From an uncultured Pseudomonadota bacterium (GTDB lineage: Bacteria; Myxococcota_A; UBA796; JAFGLY01), in contig CALDOK010000277.1 in assembly GCA_937912125.1 (NCBI GenBank), positions 1-63,100 on the forward strand: a stretch of 63,100 nt of DNA, written 5' to 3'. The translations under genes and the position numbers were made by a program. Below, one piece after another: positions 49,644-58,093 of this stretch (positions are counted from its first letter, which is position 1; each line of letters opens with the position of its first letter). The notes beneath the pieces were generated by a model, which was given only the letters and a program-made list of their open reading frames with translations, was not told the DNA's origin and did no database searches.

Positions 49644-50687
49644 TCAGTCCGCCCGCTCCACCCGGTTTCGGCCCAGGTTCTTGGCCAGGTACATGGCCTG
49701 GTCGGCGCGCCCCAGCCAGGACTCCACCGGCTCGCCCGGGCGCAGGCGGGCCAGCCCGAGGGAGACGGTGACACTGAGGTCGGCGTGGGTGCGGGACCAG
49801 TCGTAGGCCATGAACGCCATGCGCAGGCGCTCAGCCGCGGCCCAGGCGGTCTCTTCGTCGGTGCCGGGCATGAACGCCACCAGCTCTTCGCCGCCGTAGC
49901 GCACCCAGTGATCTTCGTTGCGGCAGGCCTGGACCACGATGTGGGCGGCTTGCCGCAGGACCTCATCGCCCACCTGATGGCCGAAGCGGTCGTTGACCTT
50001 CTTGAAGTGATCGATGTCGAGGAAGAGGCAGCAGATGTAGTGGCCGGTCTCGCGGGCTGTGGCCACCATGTCAGGGAGCCGGTCTTCCATGAAGACCCGC
50101 ATGAACAGGCCCGTGAGGGGGTCGCGGCCTTCGGCCAGCTGGAGCCGGTTGGCCACCCGGCGCAGGTGGTCGATCTGGGGAGCCTCGAGCAGCTCGAGCA
50201 TCAGGGAGACGTTGACGATGTCGACCTTGGTGCCGGGCTCGACCACCGTCTGCTTGACGGGCACGCCGCCGATCTCCACGCCGTTGGTGGAGCCGAGGTC
50301 GACCACCTCGAACCAGCCCTCCTCGCGCCAGGACACCCGGGCATGCAGACGGCTGACCCCGACGTCGGACAGCTGGAGATCCGCCTTGGGATCCCGGCCG
50401 ATGAGGATCTCGCCCTTGAGGGCCAGGTTGACGAACCCGCCCAGATCGGAGCCCGCCGAGACCCGCACGATAGGGTAGAACAGCCGCCCCCCCACCTTCT
50501 TGCGGTTGATGCGGCGCTCGATGGTGGGCTCGGCGTTCTCGTCGACCGTGTAGAAGTCCAGCTCCTCGGACACCACCTCTTCGGTCATGCGCTCGGCGTC
50601 ACCCGAGTCTTCGCGGCGACGGCCCACGACAGGGTGCAGCCCCGAGAGCAGGCGGCTGGTGAACGGGCTGGGGCGTTTGGGGGCCAT
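49644..50687 (-). CDS. FHA-GGDEF diguanylate cyclase
   Basis: 347 residues. An FHA domain (about 83-167) has the phosphothreonine-binding residues GRD (97-99), SRLH (112-115) and STNG (133-136). A GGDEF domain follows with active loop GGEEL (265-269) and an RNED I-site in place, so it should make cyclic di-GMP with product inhibition, under control of a phosphoprotein or a Ser/Thr kinase. The N-terminal 60 residues are low-complexity and may be a docking tail. ATG at 50687 used; 50588 is a possible inner start. Pairing FHA with GGDEF is typical of myxobacteria-type signalling. Confidence 0.92.
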   Translation of the reverse strand: MAPKRPSPFTSRLLSGLHPVVGRRREDSGDAERMTEEVVSEELDFYTVDENAEPTIERRINRKKVGGRLFYPIVRVSAGSDLGGFVNLALKGEILIGRDPKADLQLSDVGVSRLHARVSWREEGWFEVVDLGSTNGVEIGGVPVKQTVVEPGTKVDIVNVSLMLELLEAPQIDHLRRVANRLQLAEGRDPLTGLFMRVFMEDRLPDMVATARETGHYICCLFLDIDHFKKVNDRFGHQVGDEVLRQAAHIVVQACRNEDHWVRYGGEELVAFMPGTDEETAWAAAERLRMAFMAYDWSRTHADLSVTVSLGLARLRPGEPVESWLGRADQAMYLAKNLGRNRVERAD

Positions 50688-50828
50688 AGGGGCACAACTC
50701 CTCTAGGATTCGCATCATAATCAACGCGGCAGGGTGGGGACACGTTCCGTCCCAGGGGAAACAGCGATGACAACCGACCTACCGACGACATGGGGAGGAG
50801 CGCAGGCGCGCGCAGATGTCACCGGACT

Positions 50829-50847
50829 CCGATAGGTTCTCTATCGG
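50829..50847 (+). promoter_or_regulatory. Perfect inverted repeat before GH43-like gene
   Basis: CCGATAG-GTTCT-CTATCGG, a perfect 7-bp inverted repeat with a 5-base loop, lies 17 bases before the ATG at 50865 and overlaps the leader. It could be an operator or an RNA hairpin affecting translation; nothing tells these apart. Confidence 0.45.
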
Positions 50848-50864
50848 CACACCGAGGACAAAAG

Positions 50865-51785
50865 ATGAGCTGGACCGATCATCCCGACAACCCCCTGCTG
50901 CGCCCACGCTGGTGGAGCTGGATCGTCGGCGACCCCTCGGTCATCAGCCCGGACCGGACCCCCGACGGGGCCTGGCGCATGTTCTGCAACAACGTGCAGG
51001 GCATCTACCAGTACCGCTCGGACGACGGCCTGCGCTGGAGCCTGGTGCAGCGCATCGACCACAACGGCTTCCGGGCCTGGGTGCTGCCCTGGCAGGGCCG
51101 CTTCCACCTGTACTACCAGCGCTTCCACCGCCTGTGGCAGGCCAGCGTGATGGTCCACCGCTCCAGCGACGACCTGATCCACTGGAGCTCTGCCGCCGTG
51201 GTGCTGCGCCCGGGGCTGCCATGGGAGGGCGCCAACGTCTCGAACGCCTGCGTGCTGCCGGCCCCCGACGGCGGCCTCTGGATGTACTACTCGGCCGATC
51301 TGGTCTACCTGAAGGACATGGGCTTCTCCGAGCCCAAGCACATCTCCCGCGCCTGGGCACCCGCGCCCGAGGGCCCCTGGCGCAAGCACGGCCAGCCGGT
51401 CATCGGCCCTGAGCCTGGTCATCGCTACCGGGACCGGGGCGCCGGGGCCATCAAGGTCTACAGCGGGCTGCTCGAGGGCAGCTACGCGGGCTTCCAGAAC
51501 GGCATCTACAAGGACGAGCAGGGCCGCTCGGCCTCGGCCATCCTGCTGCTGCGCTCCCCCGACGGGCTGGACTGGCAGGAGTACCCCCACAACCCCATCG
51601 TCGCCCCCAGCGGCGACCACCCTCGCTGGCGCCGGGCCCATGTGTACCAGATGGACGTCGTCCGGGTGGGGGACGCGCTGTGGATGTACTACAACGCCCG
51701 CGACGGCTGGATGATCGGCGTGGAGCGCATCGGGCTGGCGGTGCTCGACGACCCGGCGCAGCTGTGGGCGTCCGTCAGTCCGTAG
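50865..51785 (+). CDS. GH43/GH32-like five-bladed propeller protein
   Basis: 306 residues with the beta-propeller signature of glycoside hydrolase clans F/J: NPLLRPRWWSWIVGDPSVIS (catalytic-Asp-like DPS), GFRAWVLPWQGRFHLYYQRF, MVHRSSDDLIHW, SNACVLPAPDGGLWMYYSA and RRAHVYQMDVVRVGDALWMYYNA. No signal peptide, so it may act inside the cell. Activity and substrate are uncertain; many such proteins are annotated only by fold. Its last 11 bases overlap the end of the beta-lactamase-family gene. Confidence 0.65.
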   Translation: MSWTDHPDNPLLRPRWWSWIVGDPSVISPDRTPDGAWRMFCNNVQGIYQYRSDDGLRWSLVQRIDHNGFRAWVLPWQGRFHLYYQRFHRLWQASVMVHRSSDDLIHWSSAAVVLRPGLPWEGANVSNACVLPAPDGGLWMYYSADLVYLKDMGFSEPKHISRAWAPAPEGPWRKHGQPVIGPEPGHRYRDRGAGAIKVYSGLLEGSYAGFQNGIYKDEQGRSASAILLLRSPDGLDWQEYPHNPIVAPSGDHPRWRRAHVYQMDVVRVGDALWMYYNARDGWMIGVERIGLAVLDDPAQLWASVSP

Positions 51786-53040
51786 CGGCTGGGATCACGT
51801 ACTCCCGCAGCAGGCCGTAGCCGTCGTAGTCCGGGTTGTAGTCGTGGGTGTTGGTGGTGATGACCACCACCATGTCCAGGTCGCGGATCAGGTAGACCAG
51901 CTGGCCGCCGTAGCCCCAAGCCGTGGCCACGTCGTGACCGCGGATGTTGGTGAGCCAGAACCAGTAGCCGTAGCCCCAGCCCTCGTCGACGTCGGTGTGC
52001 CACTGCTCCGTGCTGCTGATCCAGGAGGCGGGCAGGATGCTCACCCCGTCCCACACGCCGTCCCGCATGTGCAGCAGCCCGAAGCGCAGCAGCTCCCGCG
52101 GCGTGAGGTACAGGTTGCAGCCCCCGTGGAAGATGCCCTGGGGGTCCCGACCCCAGTGCTCGGCCGTGACGCCGATGGGCTCCAGCAGGTAGCGGTGGGC
52201 GTACTCGCAGGTGCTCATGCCGGTGGCCGCGGTGATGACCGCCGAGGCCAGGTGGGTCTGGCCCGTGCAGTACTCGAACTCCGACCCGGGATCGGCCACC
52301 AGGGGCAGGTCGACGATGGCCTGCAGCCAGTCGTCGCTGTCGTCGATGGCGTACTCGGTGAAGTCCTCGACCCAGCGGAAGCCGGCGGTCATGGTGAGCA
52401 GGTGGCGGATGGTGATGTCCAGCTTGCGGGGGTCGTCCACCTCGTCGAAGTAGCTGGGGAGGATCTGGGCGATGGGCTGATCCAGATCCGGCAGGTGGCC
52501 CTGGTGATGCGCCAGCCCCACCACGTCGGCCAGGATGCTCTTGGAGGACGAGTGCACCGCGTCGCTGTCCAGCGCCTGCTTGCCGTGCAGGTAGCGCTCC
52601 ATCACGATGGCCTCGTGCCGCATCACGATGAAGCTGGTGACGAAGGGGATCGCCTCGAGCTCCTGGTAGGCCTGCTCGAGGAGGGCGCCGTCCACACCCT
52701 GCTCGGAGGGCTGGGCGTAGGTCCACCAGGCGCTGTCGTCCACGGGCTCCACGAAGGTGGGGTTGGTCTCGTAGAAGGTGTGCTCCACGCCCTTGGGGAG
52801 CGCGTGGATGCCCTCGCAGTCCACGGCGCTGACGAAGGTGTCCGTGTCGCCGCTGTCTCCGGAATGGCTGTCTCCGGAATGGCTGTCCCCGGAATGGCCA
52901 TCCGTGTCGCCGCTGTCGGCGGGATGGCTGTCGCTGGGCCCGGTGTCGTCCCGGCCAGGACGGCTGTCTTGATCCGACCCGTCCTGGCAGGAGCAGGCCG
53001 AGAGGAAGAGGGCGAAGCAGCAGACGACGAACTGGCGCAC
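51775..53040 (-). CDS. Beta-lactamase-family (class C/PBP-like) lipoprotein
   Basis: 421 residues of the serine beta-lactamase/D-alanyl-peptidase superfamily. The lipobox is FLSAC (signal from GTG 53040, strong ggagg upstream). A 45-residue linker of Asp/Ser/Gly/His/Thr repeats (HSGDS three times in a row) follows. The catalytic SxxK is seen in VHSSSKSILADVVG; FEYCTGQTHL fits the YxN-like block (Tyr-Cys-Thr); LTMTAGFRW is also typical. It may be an esterase or peptidase rather than a resistance enzyme. Convergent with, and overlapping, the GH43-like gene. Confidence 0.8.
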   Translation of the reverse strand: MRQFVVCCFALFLSACSCQDGSDQDSRPGRDDTGPSDSHPADSGDTDGHSGDSHSGDSHSGDSGDTDTFVSAVDCEGIHALPKGVEHTFYETNPTFVEPVDDSAWWTYAQPSEQGVDGALLEQAYQELEAIPFVTSFIVMRHEAIVMERYLHGKQALDSDAVHSSSKSILADVVGLAHHQGHLPDLDQPIAQILPSYFDEVDDPRKLDITIRHLLTMTAGFRWVEDFTEYAIDDSDDWLQAIVDLPLVADPGSEFEYCTGQTHLASAVITAATGMSTCEYAHRYLLEPIGVTAEHWGRDPQGIFHGGCNLYLTPRELLRFGLLHMRDGVWDGVSILPASWISSTEQWHTDVDEGWGYGYWFWLTNIRGHDVATAWGYGGQLVYLIRDLDMVVVITTNTHDYNPDYDGYGLLREYVIPAATD

Positions 53041-53077
53041 GGGAACCTCCAGGGAGGAGGAGCAACCACCAGGCGGC

Positions 53078-54295
53078 TCAGGCCTCGCCCTGCTCCCGGG
53101 CGTCGACGGTGGCCAGGGTGGACTCGGCCAAGCGGCGCAGGCTGGGTCGCATGCCGGGGTGCTGGGCCACCATGGCCAGGCTGGGTCGCACGGAGTAGTC
53201 ACCGCGAGCGACCTGGAGGATGGCCACCAGCAGCCGCACGTCGGGAGTCCGGGGGGCCAGCTTCACGGCCTGGGCCAGGTGAGCCCCGGCGGCACGGATG
53301 CTGCGCTCGTCGGGGCGGTACAGGTAGAGCAGGGCCGCGCGGGTGTGGGGCAGCCAGTGCCCCGGCAGCTGGGTGCAGGCCTGGCCGTGCAGCTGACGCG
53401 CGGTCTCGCCGTCCCCCACCAGCTCGGCCAGCAACGCGCGCAGCTCGGTGTGTACCCCGGCCGCCAGGCGGTGCTCGAGGCCTTGGGCTCGATCGGCCAG
53501 GCGCTGCACGGCCTGGCTGTCGTCCAGCTCGCACCACAGCCGCGCCAGCTCGAGCAGGTGCAGGGGCTCGAGGGCGCCGTGCTCCTCGAGGGTGTGAAGC
53601 ATGGCGGGCAGGCGCTCGGGCCGCCCGGCCAACAGCTCGAGCTCGGCCAGATCCAACAACAGCCCGGGGCCCGACACGAGCTGACCCCGTAGCAGCCCAC
53701 CGATGCGGTCGGCTCCCTCCACCACCTGCCCGGTCATCCGGAACAGGCGCGCCATGGCCCGGTAGGGCCCTTCGTCCACAGGGTTGAGCCGCTGGGCCTG
53801 GCGGAGCAGCGCCAGCGCCTGGGGCAGCTCTCCCTTGGCCATCAGCACCAGGCCCAGGCCGAAGTGGGCCTCGGCGTTCTGGGGCGCCCCCTGCACCGCA
53901 CGGCGCAGCTCGGGCTCGGCCTGGTCCAGGCGCCGCAGGCGGAACAGGGCCCGACCCGCCAGCACCCGGGCCGCGTGGTCGTCGGGATCCTTGCCCAGCA
54001 ACTCCCTGGCCGCGTCCAGGCAGCCCTCGGTGCGGCCCAGCTCCAGCAGCGCCTCGGCGTGGAGCAGGGAGGCGAAGCGGGCCACCCCTGGCTGCACGGC
54101 GTCCAGACCCCCCGCCGCGTCGAGCACGGCCTGCCAGCGACCATGCCCGGCGGACACCGCCGCCTGGCCCAGGGAGCTGATGTGGCGCACGGAGTCCGCC
54201 AGCCGTTCCTGGAGCTCCGAGACCAGGGTGTGCTGGCCCAAAGCCGCCGCCACGCGCAGCCGCTCGAGGGTGGTGAGGATCTCGCTCACTTCCAT
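53078..54295 (-). CDS. Cytosolic TPR protein
   Basis: 405 residues of tandem TPR-like helices (HAARVLAGRALFRLRRLDQA, AEAHFGLGLVLMAKGELPQA, PYRAMARLFRMTGQVVEG, VRLLVAILQVARGDYSV) without signal peptide or enzymatic domain. It is probably a scaffold. It lies 37 bp upstream of the beta-lactamase-family gene and 55 bp downstream of the 751-residue protein gene on the same strand, so it may belong with either. ATG at 54295 with gaggcg upstream. Confidence 0.7.
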   Translation of the reverse strand: MEVSEILTTLERLRVAAALGQHTLVSELQERLADSVRHISSLGQAAVSAGHGRWQAVLDAAGGLDAVQPGVARFASLLHAEALLELGRTEGCLDAARELLGKDPDDHAARVLAGRALFRLRRLDQAEPELRRAVQGAPQNAEAHFGLGLVLMAKGELPQALALLRQAQRLNPVDEGPYRAMARLFRMTGQVVEGADRIGGLLRGQLVSGPGLLLDLAELELLAGRPERLPAMLHTLEEHGALEPLHLLELARLWCELDDSQAVQRLADRAQGLEHRLAAGVHTELRALLAELVGDGETARQLHGQACTQLPGHWLPHTRAALLYLYRPDERSIRAAGAHLAQAVKLAPRTPDVRLLVAILQVARGDYSVRPSLAMVAQHPGMRPSLRRLAESTLATVDAREQGEA

Positions 54296-54350
54296 GTTCG
54301 CCTCGCAGGCGCGCCCCGAGGGACGCACCGTTCAGAGATGGTTGCGCGGG

Positions 54351-56606
54351 CTACCAGAGGTCGAAGAGGTCGTCGCCGATCCAGTCCACGGCGGTGGCCA
54401 TGGCCCCTGAGAACCCGCCCTGGGCCTTCTCGGCCTCCATGAACTCGTCGATCTTGGCCTGGATGAGGTCGACGGCCTGATCGTACCAGTCCGAGGCCTG
54501 GGACAGGGCATTCTTGAGCCACTCGGTGCCGCGCATGGCCAGCACGCCGGCGAAGCGCACGCCGTCGATGGCGTCGAGCAGCAGGTTGGTGTGCACCCCC
54601 ACGCCCAGGCCCACGGTGCCGGACATGGAGCCGGAGACGTTGATCTTGCCGCCCGACAGGGAGAGCCCGAAGTTGGCCTCGCCGCCCACACCCGCGCTGG
54701 CCTCGACCCCAGCCTTGGCCGCCAGCAGGTCGGACTTGCCCGAGCCGATGAGCACGCGGCTGACCTCGGCCCAGGTCTCCCGGGGCACCTTGTCGACCAG
54801 CCAGTCGTCCACGCCTCCGGGCAGGGACTTGGCGAATCCGGTGACCAGATCGGTGTAGTCGGGCTGACGCCGCCAGCGCAGCTTGGCGCCCACCTCGACC
54901 CCGGCCTTGGCGCCCGCGAAGGCCTTGCCGCCGCCGCCCAGCTGCACGCCCAGCTCGTCGCCCTTGGAGACGTCGAGATCGATGTTGCCGTTGGCCTCGG
55001 CCAGCACGGCGGCGCTCACGCCGGCGGTGACCGCCACGTCGACCTGCTCGCCCAACATCTTCCAGCCGAAGACCGGGGCTTCGATGCGCGCGTTGCCGCC
55101 GACGAGGGTGGCCTTGGCGCTGGCGTTGCCGCCGACCTTGATGGCGTCGGAGGTGATGGTGGCGCGGCCCTTGGCGTTGGCCTCGGCGGACAGCGCGTTC
55201 CAGCCGGCTTCGGCCTCTCCGCCGCCGTCGGCCCACTTGTGCTGGATCTTCTGCTCGTAGAGGCTGGCCTTGGCCCCGGCGTCGGCCTGGGCGTACCAGT
55301 TGCCGTCGGCGTCCTTGCCGGCCTTGGCGCCCGCCTGGGCCTCGGTCTTGCCCACGGTGGTGGTGAGGCGGGTGTTCTTGCCGAGCTTGTCGACCTGCTC
55401 GCTGTGGGTGTCGGTGACCTTGCGGCTGACCCCGAGCCCCTCCCTGTCGGCCGCGATGGTGGTGGCGTCCTCGTGGGCCCCGGTGACCACCGGGGTGCCG
55501 TCGGCGGCCACGGAGCGGGTCTGGGTCTTCTCGGAGAAGGTGAGCCCCGCAGCCACGCCCTTGTCGGTGCGGTAGCCCAGGTCTCCCTTGACCCCCTCCT
55601 CGCGCTTCTCGGCCGTGACGTTGCCGTCGGCGTCCTTGGTCTCGACGATCTCGCCGCTGCGGTAGCCGTAGCCGAGGCCGACGCCGTAGTCGCGCTTGCG
55701 CTCGTCTTCCTTGGTGGTGTCGATGGCCTGGCCGGACACCGAGAAGTCGTGGTCGCTGGTGAGGGTGTGCTTGGCGCCGTCGTCACCGACGGTGGTCACG
55801 CTGCTGCCGACACCCCCGGTGAGCTTGCCCTCGGCCGTATCGACGCCGCCCTTCTTGGACAGGGAGAGCTCGCCCCCGGCCTTCCTGGAGTCACCGTAGG
55901 TGACGCCCCCCTCGGTGCGGGAGTCGTCCACCCGGACCTCGGCGCTGGCCTTGTTGGTGCCGCCCCAGGTGACCGCTTTGTCCTTGTCGGCGAACGACCC
56001 CAGATCCGAGTTGACCTTGGAGCTGCGCCCCAGATCGGTGCTGTCGGACTGCTGAGAGGTGACCACCCGGGTGGTGCCGTCGGCGCCGGTGTACTTGGTG
56101 CGCTGCTTCTGGTCGTAGTCGAGGTACTCGGTCTCCTCGCTGCGCTTCCACTCCTCTTCTTCGAACTTCGTCTCGTTCTGGGCCTTGGACTCGGCGACCT
56201 CGGTGAAGTCGCTCGAGGTGGCGTCGCTCGAGGTGGCGTTGATGTCGGAGGTGACGGGAGCCACGGTGTCGCTGGCGGTGCTGCGCACGTCGGCGGAGCT
56301 GGACCCCCAGCCGAACAGCCCGCCCAGCCAACCGAAGAAGCCGCCGCCGCCCATGTCGCCGCCCACGTCTTCGCCCACGTCCTGGCCCTGATCGCCGGAG
56401 CCGATCTCGACCGGGCCGGTGCTGCGGCCCCCGATGCTGGCGGCGCTGGGCGCGTCTTGCTCTTGGGAGCCAGCCCCGAGGGTGGCCACGTCGCCGCCGG
56501 AGCGGGCAGCGGCGTCGACGTCGATGCTCTGGTCCACACCCTGGGCTGCCGTGGCTGCCTCGAGGACCTGCTCCTTTTTCTTGGCGCGGGTCTTGGACAA
56601 GGACAT
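54351..56606 (-). CDS. 751-residue Gly/Ala-rich protein of unknown function
   Basis: No signal peptide; the N-terminus is basic (SKTRAKKKEQVLEAATAA), then a Gly/Ser/Asp low-complexity stretch with an odd hydrophobic patch GGGGFFGWLGGLFGWG. From about residue 150 come charged beta-repeat sequences with DADGN and ADGT turns (KDADGNVTAEKREEG, ADGTTRVV, GKDADGNWYAQADAG), then a long Gly/Ala-rich region of alternating AGAKAG-type strands. It ends in helices (AKIDEFMEAEKA) and a hydrophobic WIGDDLFDLW. The plan recalls large secreted toxins or cargo of contractile injection systems, but no such machinery is in view, so this is only a hypothesis. ggaggtgt precedes ATG 56606. Confidence 0.6.
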   Translation of the reverse strand: MSLSKTRAKKKEQVLEAATAAQGVDQSIDVDAAARSGGDVATLGAGSQEQDAPSAASIGGRSTGPVEIGSGDQGQDVGEDVGGDMGGGGFFGWLGGLFGWGSSSADVRSTASDTVAPVTSDINATSSDATSSDFTEVAESKAQNETKFEEEEWKRSEETEYLDYDQKQRTKYTGADGTTRVVTSQQSDSTDLGRSSKVNSDLGSFADKDKAVTWGGTNKASAEVRVDDSRTEGGVTYGDSRKAGGELSLSKKGGVDTAEGKLTGGVGSSVTTVGDDGAKHTLTSDHDFSVSGQAIDTTKEDERKRDYGVGLGYGYRSGEIVETKDADGNVTAEKREEGVKGDLGYRTDKGVAAGLTFSEKTQTRSVAADGTPVVTGAHEDATTIAADREGLGVSRKVTDTHSEQVDKLGKNTRLTTTVGKTEAQAGAKAGKDADGNWYAQADAGAKASLYEQKIQHKWADGGGEAEAGWNALSAEANAKGRATITSDAIKVGGNASAKATLVGGNARIEAPVFGWKMLGEQVDVAVTAGVSAAVLAEANGNIDLDVSKGDELGVQLGGGGKAFAGAKAGVEVGAKLRWRRQPDYTDLVTGFAKSLPGGVDDWLVDKVPRETWAEVSRVLIGSGKSDLLAAKAGVEASAGVGGEANFGLSLSGGKINVSGSMSGTVGLGVGVHTNLLLDAIDGVRFAGVLAMRGTEWLKNALSQASDWYDQAVDLIQAKIDEFMEAEKAQGGFSGAMATAVDWIGDDLFDLW

Positions 56607-56744
56607 GAACACCTCCGGGAGACGCACGACTGGCAATGGCGAACCGTCGCGTGCAGAGCAGTATAGCCTCCATACCGCGGCCCTGGAGGGTCGTCTGCAC
56701 TGGGGTGGGATAAGCAGGCCCCCCGCTCGACCCCGAGGAACACC

Positions 56745-57377
56745 ATGCTGCTGATGGGCATCGACGAGGCCGGCCGCGGCTGTGTCCTGGGACCACTGGT
56801 CGTGGGCGCGTTCACCTGCGAGGCCGGGCAGATCGAGGCGGCGGCGGCCACAGGGGTCACCGACTCCAAGCGCCTGAGCGCCAAGCGCCGTGAGGCCCTG
56901 ATCCAGCCGCTGGCGGCGCTGGGACAGGCCGAGCTGCGGGAGATCACCCCGGCCGAGATCGACGCAGGCAACATCAACACCCTCGAGCTGCATGCCATGG
57001 CCTCCCTGATCCGCGCCCGCCGGCCCGACAAGGTCTGGATCGACGGGCCGGTCCACCCGCGTGGAATCCCCCGCTTCGTGCGCGAGCTGCGGGCCCTGCT
57101 CGACCATGAACCCGCGCTGGTGGTCGAGCCCAAGGCCGACCTGAACTATACGGTGGTCAGCGCCGCCTCCATCTTCGCCAAGGTCATCCGGGATCAGCAC
57201 ATCACGGCCCTGGGCGCCGTGGGCAGCGGCTACCCCTCCGACCCCGTCACCCGCGCACACCTGCGCCAGCTCATCGCCTCGGGCGCCCCCCTGCCCCCCT
57301 ACGTTCGACAGCGCTGGGGCACCGTGCGCGACCTGTACCAGCAGAGCCTGCTGCCCAGCACCGGCGACGACCAGTGA
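56745..57377 (+). CDS. rnhB: Ribonuclease HII
   Basis: 210-residue enzyme removing ribonucleotides and RNA primers from DNA hybrids. Active-site residues: Asp7 and Glu8 in GIDEAGRGCVLGPLVVGA, the later WIDGP Asp, and KADLNYTVVSAASIFAKVIRD. The YPSDPVTRAHL block and short length look more like the archaeal/thermophile branch of RNase HII than the enterobacterial one. gagga precedes the ATG. It heads a rightward operon with a glycosyltransferase (GTGA overlap), which suggests only convenience. Confidence 0.92.
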   Translation: MLLMGIDEAGRGCVLGPLVVGAFTCEAGQIEAAAATGVTDSKRLSAKRREALIQPLAALGQAELREITPAEIDAGNINTLELHAMASLIRARRPDKVWIDGPVHPRGIPRFVRELRALLDHEPALVVEPKADLNYTVVSAASIFAKVIRDQHITALGAVGSGYPSDPVTRAHLRQLIASGAPLPPYVRQRWGTVRDLYQQSLLPSTGDDQ

Positions 57378-58084
57378 AGACCCTGGGGCTGTCCATCCCC
57401 CTGCTGGACGAGCAGGACGGCTGCGCGCGCGAGGCCCGGGCCCTGGTGGCCGCCCTGGACGCGGCGAGCATCCCCCACCACATCGTGCTGGTCAACAACG
57501 GCTCCACCGACGCCACCCCACAGATCATCGAGGATCTGGCCCGTGAGCTTCCCGGCGTCCAGGCGCTGCACCTGGCACAGAACGCCGGCTATGGCGGCGG
57601 CATCCTCGCGGGCCTGGCCGCCCTGGACACCGACTGGCAGGGCTGGCACTGGGGAGATGGCCAGATCCGGCCCGCCATCGTGGTGGCCGCCTGCCAGCGC
57701 ATGGCCCGGGGCGACCTGGACCTGGTCAAGGCCCGCCGCGTTCAGCGGGACGACGGCTGGCAACGCTGGGTCGTCAGCACGGGCTACAACCGCGTGGCTT
57801 GCCCCACCCTGGGGGTCCAGCTGCCCGACGTCAACGGCTGCCCCAAGATCTTCACCCGCCAGGCGCTGGCCCGGCTGGCGCCCCGCTCCCGGGACTGGCT
57901 GCTGGACCTCGAGGTGGTCCTGGGGGCCCAGCGTGCCGGCATGGCGGTCGATGACGTCCAAGCCATCATGCATGCCCGCCAGGGCGGCGCCAGCAAGGTC
58001 CGCCTGGCCACCGTGGCCGAGTTTGTACGCGCCATGGCCCTGGTCCGGGCTGGGCGCGCGCCATGGGAGCGCAATGGGCGCTAA
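57374..58084 (+). CDS. Family 2 glycosyltransferase
   Basis: 236-residue GT-A fold glycosyltransferase, DPM1/polyprenyl-phosphate-sugar type. IPLLDEQDG, VLVNNGSTDATPQIIEDLA and NAGYGGGILAGLAAL are typical; the metal-binding part reads WHWGDGQIRP, where DPM1-like enzymes have a DADxQ. Later DVNGCPKIFTRQALARL. GTG at 57374 overlaps the rnhB stop. With a phosphodiesterase-like and a GT-C-like gene downstream, it probably makes a lipid-linked sugar used by the GT-C enzyme. Confidence 0.85.
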   Translation: MKTLGLSIPLLDEQDGCAREARALVAALDAASIPHHIVLVNNGSTDATPQIIEDLARELPGVQALHLAQNAGYGGGILAGLAALDTDWQGWHWGDGQIRPAIVVAACQRMARGDLDLVKARRVQRDDGWQRWVVSTGYNRVACPTLGVQLPDVNGCPKIFTRQALARLAPRSRDWLLDLEVVLGAQRAGMAVDDVQAIMHARQGGASKVRLATVAEFVRAMALVRAGRAPWERNGR

Positions 58085-58093
58085 GCTGCAGTC

